Origin: Cochliopodium minus
Taxonomy: Eukaryota > Discosea > Himatismenida > Cochliopodiidae
Direction of reading: 5' to 3'
Assembly (NCBI GenBank): GCA_024220525.1
Contig: JAMYWO010000076.1
Location: 77,772 to 122,927, forward strand
Length of the DNA: 45,156 nucleotides
Shown: positions 32,501 to 42,582 of the stretch, piece by piece
Numbering within the stretch: position 1 is the stretch's first letter
Layout: the number at the start of each line of letters is the position of its first letter
Position numbers and translations under genes: made by a program
The notes under the pieces: model-generated
What the model saw: the letters and a program-made list of their open reading frames with translations, nothing else
What the model was told of the DNA's origin: nothing
Databases searched by the model: none

Positions 32501-35500
32501 AAATAAGAATCAGAGTAACAATAATAGTGTAAATAACAAAAATGTAAATAGTAATAATAACAGCAATAACAATAGTAGTAATACTATTGATATTGGTTTG
32601 GGTGTCAAGGATGAAGACACATCCTTATTTGTTACAAATGTTGTCAACATCCCAATCAACATTCCAGTTAAAGGAATGGACACCTCCAATCGAAAAAGTA
32701 GCTTGGATGTGACGAGTAAAGACGAGGAGGAGCAGCCACCTGTAGGAACCAGCCGAAGGAGCACAGGAGACCTTTTCACAACGTCCAGCCGCAATAAGAC
32801 AACAAAGTTTGATAGTTTTCAGGAGAATTTGATGGCAAGTGATCAGCGCTATAATGTAAGCCCTCTTCAGATGTTACACAATCCCAACTTTGAAGAAGAA
32901 GAAAATAACAATGTAAATTTACAAGTCGAAAGGAGTGAAAGCGTGATCGAAGACATTGATATCCAAAAAATAAAAATCAGCATGGAAGTGAAGAGCAAGA
33001 GCGGAAATCTCATGATCCTCAATAGCCCTGATGTCTCTCGATCAAGAAGTTTAAGCACAGATACAAAAACAAACACAAAATACTCTGAAACAAAAAGTTT
33101 GATCAAATCCACTGATCACATCATCCTTGAAAAGAGAGAAGGAGAATTGTTGAACACGAGCATCAACTCGGTCATTGTAGAATCTACTAACAATCTCATT
33201 TCCAGCCCTAATGTCTCGGAGGGCAACCTCGTCATCTCCAGCAATGGCGAACTTGTTAGTGATAAAATTAATGTTGATGATTCTTCTGAATTCAGTTCTC
33301 CCACCAAACCGAATACTGTTCCAAACGTTAAAATCGAGTCATCTCCTACACGTCTTAAAGTAAATTTTAAACTTTTTCTTTTTTTTCAACTTTTTTAAAA
33401 ACTGATCATTCCATAACAAATTTTTTTATTTTTTTAATTTTATTATTTTTTAAAAATTATTGAATAAATTTTTTTTTTATTTTTTTTTACTTAGAATCTA
33501 GAAACGATGGCTAAAAAATCCTCTCCCATCTTGCCCAAATCTCCTCGCTCCTTAAACATCACACCTAAACTCGACCTGTCCTCTTTCATCAACCTCTCCA
33601 ACAAGAGCAACAACAACAAGAGCCTTAGCAACAACAACATCACTAACTTTCATAAGAACAAGCTCCAATATAACAATACCAGTTCTTTGGGCAACAATAT
33701 CAACAACACAAATAACTTTCAAGTAATATTTTCAACTAAAATTGTTTTTTATTTTTTTATTTTTATTTTTCTTATTTATTATTTTTTATTTTAAATTTTT
33801 TTAATCTTATTTTTTGTTTCATTATTTACAATTTATTTTTTTTTTTATTTTTTTTAAATTTATTTCGGTTATTTATTATTTTAATCTTAATTTTTTATTA
33901 TCTCATTCAAATGAAGATCAACCTCAATAAAATCAATAACAATGGTAGCAGTGGGAACAACAGCCCTACTTTCAACTTGAACTTCGGCAACAAGGGCTTC
34001 AACAATTCTTCGCCTCAGTTTCCTCTCCCTCCTTCATCTCCTGTCCCCTTCAACCTCAACCATCTCACCTCCTTTTTCTTCATTTTGAACAAGTATTTTT
34101 TTTTATTTTTTTTTTTATTTTTTAATCATATTTTTAGTTTTTATTTTATAATTATTTTAATATATTTTTAATTAATTATTTTTATTTTTATTTTTATATT
34201 TTTATTTTATTTTAATTTTTGTTTAGTTTATTATAATTATTCCATATAAAGCATTTCATTTTTTTCGTTTCATTTTTTTAAAATTAAATTATTATTTTTT
34301 TTTTTGCAGGCCTTTCCAAAGATTGTTCATCTACCCCTACTTGATCAGAAAAATGATCGCTTACTACCCCGAGGGAAACGCACACAAAGACACTCTCAAA
34401 GAGGCTCTCAAAATTGTCAATTCCTTGTTGTTAAAAATCTTTCCTTTTGTCTGCAACAAAGAAAATGAGAAAAAAATTGTTTCCATCCAAAACTCCATCA
34501 ACTATTCGAGCAGTCTTGTAAAAAAAAATTTTTTTCAAAATTTTTTTTACTTTTACTTTTTTTTTTATTTTTTTCAAAATTTTTTTTACTTTAATTTTTT
34601 TTTTTACATTAAATTTTTTTTTATGAAAGCAGTTTTTTCAAATTTTTTTTAATATTAAACAATTAAATAATTTGTTAATATTTTTTTTTATCATTATCTT
34701 TTCCTTTCATTTTCATTTAAATTTTTTTATTTTGAATTTTAAATTGTTTATTTTGTTTTTTTATGAAAAGCAGTTTATTCGTTTCATAAATTTATTTTTA
34801 TTTCTTAAACAAACAGATATTCGAATGAATTTTGATATTTTTTTTATGAAATTTTAAAACATTTATTTTTTTTATTTTTCCAAACATTTTCCTTTCAAAT
34901 TTCTTTAAAACTTTTTTTATTTTACAATTTAAAAGCCACCAGTGAACTTGTTGCAAATCGGAAGAGTTTTTTTCGCAGAAGAAAGTTTGGAGGTATGCAT
35001 CCTCAAAGAGGGATCTTCCAAGTTCCAAAAGTGGACGAAGAAATCTGTTTACTTCTTCTCCGATCTCATCATGTTCTGCGATCAGAAGAAGAAGGGCGAG
35101 CTCAAGATGCGAGAGGTTTTGGCTTATGAGACTTCCACTTTATTTTTTCGGCCTTTTTATTTCATGAAGTTGTTTCAGGTAAAAATTCAATCTTTTTTTT
35201 TTATTTATTTTTATATTTAACTAAACAATCAAAATTTTTAATTTGTCATAGAATTATAACCTAATTTTTTATTTTTACTAACAATTTCATCTTTATGAAT
35301 TCATTTCTTTTTTCTTTTTCATTTTTAAAATATTTGACATTCTTAAAATAGGGAGACTTTCTTTTTGATTGTCTTCATTTAAAAAAAAAAAAAAAAAATA
35401 TTTGACATTCTTTTTATTATTTTGTTTTGTTCACTTTGAGTTTGTCACATTTTTCACAAAAATTGTTTTTAAAAATTATTTTTTTCAAATTTCTTGTTCA

Positions 35501-35714
35501 TAAGGTTTCGGAAAGAGAAAGCAGCACATACTTCGAAATCAAAATGAATCACATGACCAAGTACATCGTCATCAAAGCGAGGGATCTTTCCCAAAAGCTC
35601 GAACTCTTCCACTTTTTGTCTTCTGCTATCATGTTATTTAACTCTTTAAGAAAGTCAGTGTTGTCAGACAGTAACACTACTTCCACCAACAACATTTCTA
35701 TCAACCAAGATTGA
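29563..35714 (+). CDS. DEP-DUF547-coiled coil-DH-PH RhoGEF
   Basis: Thirteen exons: 29563-30382, 30612-30636, 30748-30781, 30845-31029, 31100-31226, 31319-31627, 31726-31888, 31954-33359, 33495-33722, 33917-34092, 34310-34517, 34936-35178, 35505-35714; 1377 residues. The DEP domain (about 55-141) includes FKGRTLFKFLTRNRFL. DUF547 (about 230-410) is rebuilt from five exons: KKIFLLLVYNTL, CHILFEFG, GDEFYSLERIKNYF, DPRIFFSLFNF, NQIFLPLIFYTHAKYFG. A coiled coil follows (KMKKKLLEKENFISKMKQRV). The DH domain starts at EEFYETEVQYISYL, is interrupted by about 440 Asn/Ser-rich residues, and resumes at KPFQRLFIYPYLIRKMI. The PH domain is in the last two exons. DH-PH proteins activate Rho GTPases; DUF547 has no settled activity. 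Exons 2 and 3 (25 and 34 nt) are needed to complete DUF547, which supports the model. Confidence 0.87.
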
Positions 35715-36149
35715 TCATTTTGATGGGGAATGAATCGGGATCTAGTTGCTATTACTTGCAATCTTTTCTCTTTCTTTTTTTTTTCTTCTTTTTGTTCATA
35801 TCTATCATTCACTTTTACTTTTTCACAAAACCACCCTTTTTTTTTGTTTAAAAAAAAAAATCAAACACAAAAAATTTTTGTCGAAATTTCAATAAAACTT
35901 TTTTTTTAATATTTTTTTATTATTTTTAAAATACACTGTCTTTTGACAACAAAATTTTCTTGGTTATCAACTCGTGGCCTTGATAATTTATTAATTTTTA
36001 ATAATTTAACATTCATTTTTTCATTTTTAACAAAAGAATTAACTGTTGCTCTCAATTGGAAGAGGAAAATTACAAGAGATCATAAAAAATCAATCAATCA
36101 ATCAGATTTTAAAAGTACAAAAAAAAAAAGAAATTTGCATTTTTTACTT
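35715..36149. other. AT-rich intergenic segment
   Basis: 435 bases between two plus-strand genes. The open frame running through it into the next gene has no ATG before 36150 and no conserved content, so I treat it as 5' leader of the F-box/Rho gene. Confidence 0.5.
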
Positions 36150-37677
36150 ATGAACAAGAATATTAAACTAAACAAAAAAAAAGAGGAAGAGATGGGTCCA
36201 AATCTTTTTGATTCATTGCCCAAGAATTTAAGTAAATTGCAATTTTGGTTGATCAAAAAAATTTATATTCGCTCATTTAAAAATTAAATCCCAGGATTCA
36301 TGATATTTGAGATCATGCCAGTAAAAGATTTATTGAATTGGTGAAAAATCATATTTTAGAAATAATTTAAACTTTAATTCACTTTTTTTGTAGTTGTGCT
36401 GTATCCAAAGGATGGAATACAAGTATCAATCAAGATAGGGTATGATATCAATCAATTATTTTTTGAAAATGAAATTCAGACAAAAAATTGATTCTACAGG
36501 TATGGATACAAAAGTCTAGGGAAAGGGAATGGAAAATAGAAGTAATCAACGAAGAAAGGATGAAAGATCTTTTTTACAGAGGTTTGTGAAAGTTGTCAAT
36601 TTGGAAATGTCCAATAAAAATATAATTAAAAATATTATAAAAATATTTAAAAATTAATAAAATTAAATTAAAAATAATTCCATTTTAAATTATTAACATT
36701 TTTATGATTTCAGAAATAAATTATTTTTTTTTTATTTTCTTAGTATTGACTTTGTATTTATTTATTTTTAATTTAAAAAGCATGGACAAGCAGATTCGGA
36801 ACACCAAAAGAACTGAAAATAGTATTGGTAGGGGATGGGGCTGTGGGAAAAACCAGCATGGTGATCACTTTCACCCAAAAGAAGTTCCCAGTTGACTACG
36901 TTCCAACTGTGTCCGACTACTTTGAGGCAGATCTCTACCTTAATGAATGCTTTCTCAGGGTATTTGTTTTTTAGATTATTTTCATTATTATTATTTTTTG
37001 TTTAAAACTTTATTTTATTTTTATTTTAAAAGTTTTTATATACATTATATTTATTTATATTTTTTAATCTTTCTTTTTTGAAAAAATCAGTATTCTCTTT
37101 GGGATACTGCCGGCCCTGAAGTAAATAATTAATCTTTATCAAAATCCAAAAGATTTTTTTTTTTTTTGAACGATTTTGATAGGCTTACAGCAGAATTAGA
37201 ACATTGTCATATCCCAAAACAGACATCTTTTTAATTTGTTTTTCAGTTGTGAAACTTGAATCTTTTGACAACATAAAAGAAAGATGGATTCCCGAAATTC
37301 AGCATCATTGTCCAAATTTTAAATTCATTTTAGGTTTTTATTCATTGTTTTATTTTTTTTTAATTTATTTTTTATAAACAAAAATAATTATGATTTTTTC
37401 TACATAATTTTTTATTTTTGTTTTTAAATTAATTTTTCGATCAGTTGGTACTCAAATAGATTTACGTACTAACGAGAGATTTTTGACGGATCTGAGAAGA
37501 TTTTCAAAGGTTCCTGTTACTTACGAAAAAGGAGAGAAACTTGCAAAAGAAACAGGAGCCATCAAATATATGGAATGTTCAGCCCTTACTGGCGAAGGTC
37601 TCGATGATCTATTTTATTTTGCATTTGCTGGTGAACCTGTCAAGAAACTTCCCAAAAAGGGATGTCTAATTTTTTAA
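36150..37677 (+). CDS. F-box/Cdc42-like GTPase fusion, gene 1
   Basis: Eight exons: 36150-36231, 36295-36340, 36394-36439, 36500-36581, 36781-36959, 37091-37120, 37183-37333, 37445-37677; 282 residues. Residues about 20-63 form an F-box ([14 protein letters not shown], then CAVSKGWN and DRVW). After a linker ending DLFYRAW comes a complete Rho-type GTPase: G1 GDGAVGKT at 103-110, switch [12 protein letters not shown]3 WDTAGPE, G4 GTQIDL, G5 ECSALT, CaaX box CLIF. F-boxes recruit substrates to SCF ubiquitin ligases through Skp1; Rho GTPases switch actin effectors. Pro154 replaces the catalytic Gln61 of Rho, and switch I has Ser for the effector residue Phe37. All introns are in phase, and two paralogs share the layout, so the fusion is not a prediction artefact. 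Confidence 0.87.
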
Positions 37678-37921
37678 GATTGATAAAATGTATTATTTAA
37701 ATGATAGAACATTAAGGAAAAATAATTTGCATAATTATGTAAATATCAATTGGAAAAAAATCATTTTTTTTTTATCGTGTTTAATATGTGTTGTTATTCA
37801 ATTTATGAATCATTGATCAGATCATTATATCCAATAAATTCGAAAACTTAATCTCTTTTAATTCTTTTGTCAAAAAATCGGTGTTACAAAAAAGTGTATA
37901 TTTTTGAATCCAACAAAAAAA

Positions 37922-38647
37922 CTAATTTATTATTTGGAAGGTCCAATGTTCCCATTCTTTTGCGACCTCTGTGGTATTGACGGATAAGTTGGTATCTGCA
38001 CGGAGATAGGAGTTGTGAGCAGATCTCAATGTGATTTGCCCGTTTATGTATTCGACTATCCATTCTTCCCATTCTTGGCATGCTTGAGCTTGATTCACAT
38101 AATTATTATTGTTATCAGCACGGAGATAAGTACCATGATGAGATCTGAATCCAAATTTGTTTCCTCTTTGTTCTACTGTCCATATCTCCCAATCTTGTGG
38201 ACTTTCTGCGAGATTGATGAGGGATCCATCGTTATCTGCACGGAGATATGTCCCATGATATGATTTCAAAGTAATTCTGGATCCATTTACAAGATATCCT
38301 GATATAGTGTTAGAAGTTTATCGATAATATTCAATATTATAAAAAATAAAAATATATATTTTACCTTGGGTTGTTTGTTCATAATTCATCATTTGTACTT
38401 CTTGATGATGTTCTTCATGGTGGTGATGTTCTGAGTTCTGCTTTTCGATTTTGTTCAACTGCCAAAAAATTAAATTTAATAGTTTATTAAATAAGAACTA
38501 TGATTGTTCTATTTTTGTACCTCATGAACTGCAGCTCCTAAATTTTTGATATTAAATTTTATATTTTAATTTTAATTTCTTAAAAAATTTGTCATAAAAA
38601 AGACCTGCAATACAACATCCACAACACAACGCACAACAATAACACAT
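37922..38647 (-). CDS. Cys-anchored, His-rich beta-trefoil protein (fascin/hisactophilin-like)
   Basis: Four exons on the minus strand: 38647-38605, 38537-38521 (17 nt), 38458-38365, 38298-37922; 176 residues. The N-terminus MCYCCALCCGCC has seven Cys in the first twelve residues, a likely palmitoylation membrane anchor. A linker with six His (HHHHEEHH) follows. The remainder is three trefoil-like lobes of about 40 residues with the signature SYHGTYLRAD, SHHGTYLRAD and SAHNSYLRAD, each followed by a W-x-x-W pair (WEIW, WEEW, WEHW). This pattern is seen in fascin, hisactophilin and related actin-binding trefoils; hisactophilin is also membrane-anchored and His-rich and responds to pH. Actin binding is inferred. 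It lies between two F-box/Rho genes, on the opposite strand. Confidence 0.8.
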
Positions 38648-39098
38648 AGTTCTGATTTATTTATTTTTTTCTTGTTTGATTTTGATTTTATTTTATTATT
38701 ATTTTATTAATTGTTGATTTGTTCATATCCTTCCTCCTATTTTCCATTCTATTTCTCCTTAAATTTTTTATAATTTTTTTCCTGCAATTCACCAAAATAC
38801 TCTCATAATCTATAGCCAGAATTATCTATCATATTAGTTGATAATCTAAATTATATAGCAGAATATCTGAATACAAAATTTGAAATGACTCAATGCACTT
38901 CAATTCAAACAAATCATTCAATATTAAGGTGTCGGAAAGGAATAAAAAAAAAAATTATTAATAATGGAACTTATACCCAAGAGATTGAGGAGATCTTTCA
39001 TTTTAATGAATGAATACTCAATCAAGTAGTTTAAGAAATTTAAAAAAAAAACGAAATTGAAACCAAATAAAGATATTTGATTTCAAAACTGTAAGTAA
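38648..39098. promoter_or_regulatory. Divergent intergenic region
   Basis: 451 AT-rich bases between the start of the trefoil gene (minus strand) and the start of F-box/Rho gene 2 (plus strand). No open frame of substance or RNA gene is visible. Confidence 0.4.
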
Positions 39099-40696
39099 AT
39101 GGACCATTTTTCTAAATTGCCCAAGAATATAAGTAAAATCTCATAAGTATATAATATATTATAATATATTTTCATTGTTAAATAATCAAAATTGTAAAGG
39201 AATGATGATATTTGAGTATCTTACAATGAGGGAATTGATCAAATGGTGTCAATGAAAATAATAATAATATTTTATCGTGATATTAATATTAATAATTTTC
39301 TTTTTTTCAGTTGCAAAGTATCAAAATCATGGGATAATTGTGTCAGCGAAGATAGGGTAAGAGAAAATTTGATTTTTTTATTCATCTTGTTAAATGTAAA
39401 ATTCATCAAGATATGGATTTTGAAAGCAAAAGAAAGGAGATGGGAGCTCCCAAAAAAGAAAGAGAAAGAGAGAATCAAAGATCTCTTCAAAAAAGGTTTA
39501 AAATTGAAGTTATCATCAGTACCTTATTGAAAAAATTTATTATTTTTTTTTATTTATTTTATAAAAAATAAAAATTCTATTTTTTAGAATGGATGAATAG
39601 ATACAAAAGACAATTTATCGACAATCAATTGAAAATAGTGGTATTGGGAGACGGGGCAGTCGGAAAAACTTGCATGTTAATCTCCCATACTTCAAATAAA
39701 TTTCCAGAAGACTATGTGCCTACTGTGTTTGACAATTATGAGGAATTGATCGAAATTAACGGGATCAAAAATATAAAAGTAATCTTTAAAGAAATTTTTT
39801 TTAATTTAATTTTATTGTCAAAAATTTTTATTTTTTAAATTTATTGTCAAATGTAAATCATTCATATTTCTTTAGTTTATAGTTTTATTATTTTTTTTTC
39901 TTTAATTTTTTTTTTATCAAGGTGTCTTTGTGGGACACTGCTGGACCTGAAGTAAATCAAATTTATTTTTTTAAAAAAAACTTAGTTTAAAACTCCAAAA
40001 CTTAATTAGGAAAATACTGATTATATTTATTTCATTTTTATTAAAAATTGGTCGTTTATTATTTCTAGGGTTACAGTAGAATAAGGACATTGTCTTATCC
40101 CAAAACAGATATTTTCTTAATTTGTTTTTCGGTTGTGAAACATACTTCTTTTGAAAATGTCACAGAAAAATGGCTTCCTGAGCTTATCCATCATTGTCCT
40201 AAAGCAGGAATTATTCTGGGTAAACAAAAAAGCTTACATTAAAAGATTTCTTTCTCACATTTTTTATAATGAATTAAACTTTTTAATTATTTTTGTTGAA
40301 GTTTATTCAAAAAAATAAAGGAAAAAAATTTATTTATAAAATTATATTATGGACTAAAAAACAATGACATTTTATATTATTTTGTTTATTTTATTATTTT
40401 ATTTATTTTTATCATTCCTTTTTTTTAAAAATCATTCTTTTTTAGTTGGGACGCAAATAGATCTACGTGAAGATGAGAAAACTTTGCGAGATCTACAGAA
40501 AATTAACCAGGTGCCCATTACTTACGAGCAAGGAGTGGAACTGGCAGATAAAGTGGGTGCTCTTCAATATGTGGAGTGTTCCGCCCTTACTTTTCGAGGT
40601 CTTAAAAATGTTTTTGACGCTGCTTATGGTGTTAATCCTTATGGTGAAAAGTATTGTACCAAATCCAAAAAAGAAAAGTCATGCCTCATTTTTTGA
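39099..40696 (+). CDS. F-box/Cdc42-like GTPase fusion, gene 2
   Basis: Eight exons: 39099-39132, 39200-39245, 39311-39356, 39411-39495, 39588-39778, 39922-39951, 40069-40219, 40446-40696; 277 residues. The F-box is at about 6-45 ([26 protein letters not shown]). A charged linker ends DLFKKEW. The GTPase is close to Cdc42: GDGAVGKT at 91-98, canonical switch [18 protein letters not shown] at 138-144, [24 protein letters not shown], and CaaX CLIF. Every intron phase equals that in gene 1; exons 2, 3, 6 and 7 have identical lengths (46, 46, 30, 151). Pro143 stands at the Gln61 position. This is the most canonical of the three in switch I, so effector and GEF binding are plausible while intrinsic hydrolysis should be poor. 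It probably arose by tandem duplication with genes 1 and 3. Confidence 0.9.
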
Positions 40697-40870
40697 AAGG
40701 AAAAATAAAATTTATTCAACTGTTTGAGCATTGTTGATATGATTTAAAATTATTAAAAAATTTTTTTTGATTATTGTAATTATAAAATTGTCACAAAGAA
40801 ATTTTAAATTTTTTAAATAATAATTAAACTATTTAAAAAAAAAAAAAAAAAAAAAATTTGGTCTCATTTG

Positions 40871-42111
40871 ATGGATAGAAAGAATAAAAAGAATATCAGA
40901 AAATCGAATTTGAAAAAGAAACATGATTATTTTTCTGCTTTACCGAGAAATATAAGTAATATCTTTCCAACACAAATTTAAAATTAATTTATATCTTTCA
41001 TATCTACGTAATTCCAGGAATTATGATATTTGAATATTTGCCTGCTGAAGATTTGATCAAAGGGTAAAAAAAAAAGAGAAAAAATAAATAATAATTTTAA
41101 TAATTCTCTGAATAATAATAATATACAACAATATTTTAGCTGTCAAGTATGCAAAACATGGAACATCAATATAAATGAAGATAGAGTGAGAAAATTTTAA
41201 TTATAAATTTTATTAATGTTTAATGATTGATTTTAGATATGGATTTTAAAGTCAAAAGAAATGGGATTTTCTTTGACAAAAACGGAAGGAATGGAAGCAA
41301 AGGATCTTTTTAAAAAAGGTAAAAAAAAAAAAAAAATATAAAAAAAAATTGATTCGATTTTTCAAATGATGAGCTCAAAATTTAAAACAAAAAATAAAAT
41401 ATTTCCAATAATAAAGATATGTTATTAATGATGATTTTAAATCAATTATTTTATAGATAATGTTCAAAAATATAGGCAGATATCCAAATTTTTTTTTTGT
41501 AAAATCATTTATAATGCATTATAAAGATTAAGTGATTTCAATGATACAGTAATCACCATGATTTTTAGAATTATTTCTTGAAATCATCAAATATAAACAG
41601 AACTCAAAATTTGATGCTAAGAAATTTAGAAGAATAAAAAAATCTTTTAAGAGAAGATATTGTGATTTCAATAAAAAAAATTAAAATTACAAAAAAGTAT
41701 AATCCAAGTTTCTTTAAAAAAATTTTTTTTGATCCAGAAACAAGATATATAAAGCCAGAATTTGAACCATTTAAGTCAATAGAAAAAATTGATAAAAAAT
41801 TGTTAAAAAATTCATAAAAATTAAAAATTTTGAAATAATAAAAAATTGATAAAAAATAAATAAAAAATTAATAAAAAATATAAAGATGATATTTAAAAAA
41901 TAAATTTATTGAAGAGTGGTGTATGTTGTATGATGACAAACCATTGAAATTGAAAATAGTGGTGTTAGGAGCTGCGGTGGTAGGAAAAACCACAATGTTA
42001 ATAGTTTTTAGTGAAAATAAATTCCCAGAAGATTACGTGCCCACTGTGTTTGATAGTTTCCACAAGGATTTGTATGTGAAATTGACAAAAAATATTGGGA
42101 AAAAAATTCAA
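40871..42111 (+). CDS. F-box/Cdc42-like GTPase fusion, gene 3, 3' end missing
   Basis: Five exons: 40871-40955, 41018-41063, 41140-41185, 41237-41318, 41915-42111; 152 residues before the break. A basic N-terminal extension precedes an F-box (LPRNIRIMIFEYLP, CQVCKTWN, DRIW), the DLFKKEW linker, and the start of a GTPase with switch [11 protein letters not shown]. The P-loop reads GAAVVGKT, so the residues matching Gly12 and Ala13 of Rac are Ala107 and Val108. Exons for G3, G4, G5 and the CaaX box are absent: the donor after KKIQ opens into (TAAAAA)n sequence and then an unrelated minus-strand gene. Intron 4 is 596 bp, far longer than the matching introns of genes 1 and 2. The missing half resembles in extent the orphan Rho fragment at 15020-15682, which may be its displaced end. 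Confidence 0.8.
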
Positions 42112-42582
42112 GTAATACATAAATAAAATAAAAAATGAAAAATAAAAAAACAAAAAAGTAAAAAAATAAAAAACTAAAAAATAAAAACCAATGAAAAAAT
42201 AAAATAATAAATAAAAAAAATTTTAAAAATGAATAAAAAGTAAAAAATCAAAAACAAAAAACAAAAAATAAAAAACAAAAAATAAAAAACAAAAAATAAA
42301 AAAATAAAAATAAAAAACAAAAAATAAAAAATGAATAAAAAGTAAAAAATCAAAAAATCAAAAATCAAAAAATCCAAAAACAAAAATAAAAATAAAAATA
42401 ATGAAAAAATAATGAAAAAATATAATAAAAAATAAAAAATAAAAAATAAAAAATAAAAAATAAAAAATAAAAATAAAAATAAAATAAAAATAATAATAAA
42501 AATAAAAATAAAAATAATAAAAATAATAAAAAATAAAAATAAAATATATATAAAAATAAAAAATAAAAAATAAAAAAATTAC
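42112..42582. repeat. (TAAAAA)n tract between two truncated genes
   Basis: About 470 bases of A-rich hexamers with occasional C or G. It replaces the 3' exons of F-box/Rho gene 3 on the left and the 3' exons of the RhoGEF copy B on the right. The minus-strand open frames here encode Phe/Ile/Tyr runs and are not genes. Confidence 0.85.

Noticed and set aside
35328-35413. aatatttgacattctt repeated about 68 bp apart
   Set aside because: Short direct repeat inside a RhoGEF intron around a poly-A run; nothing suggests an element.
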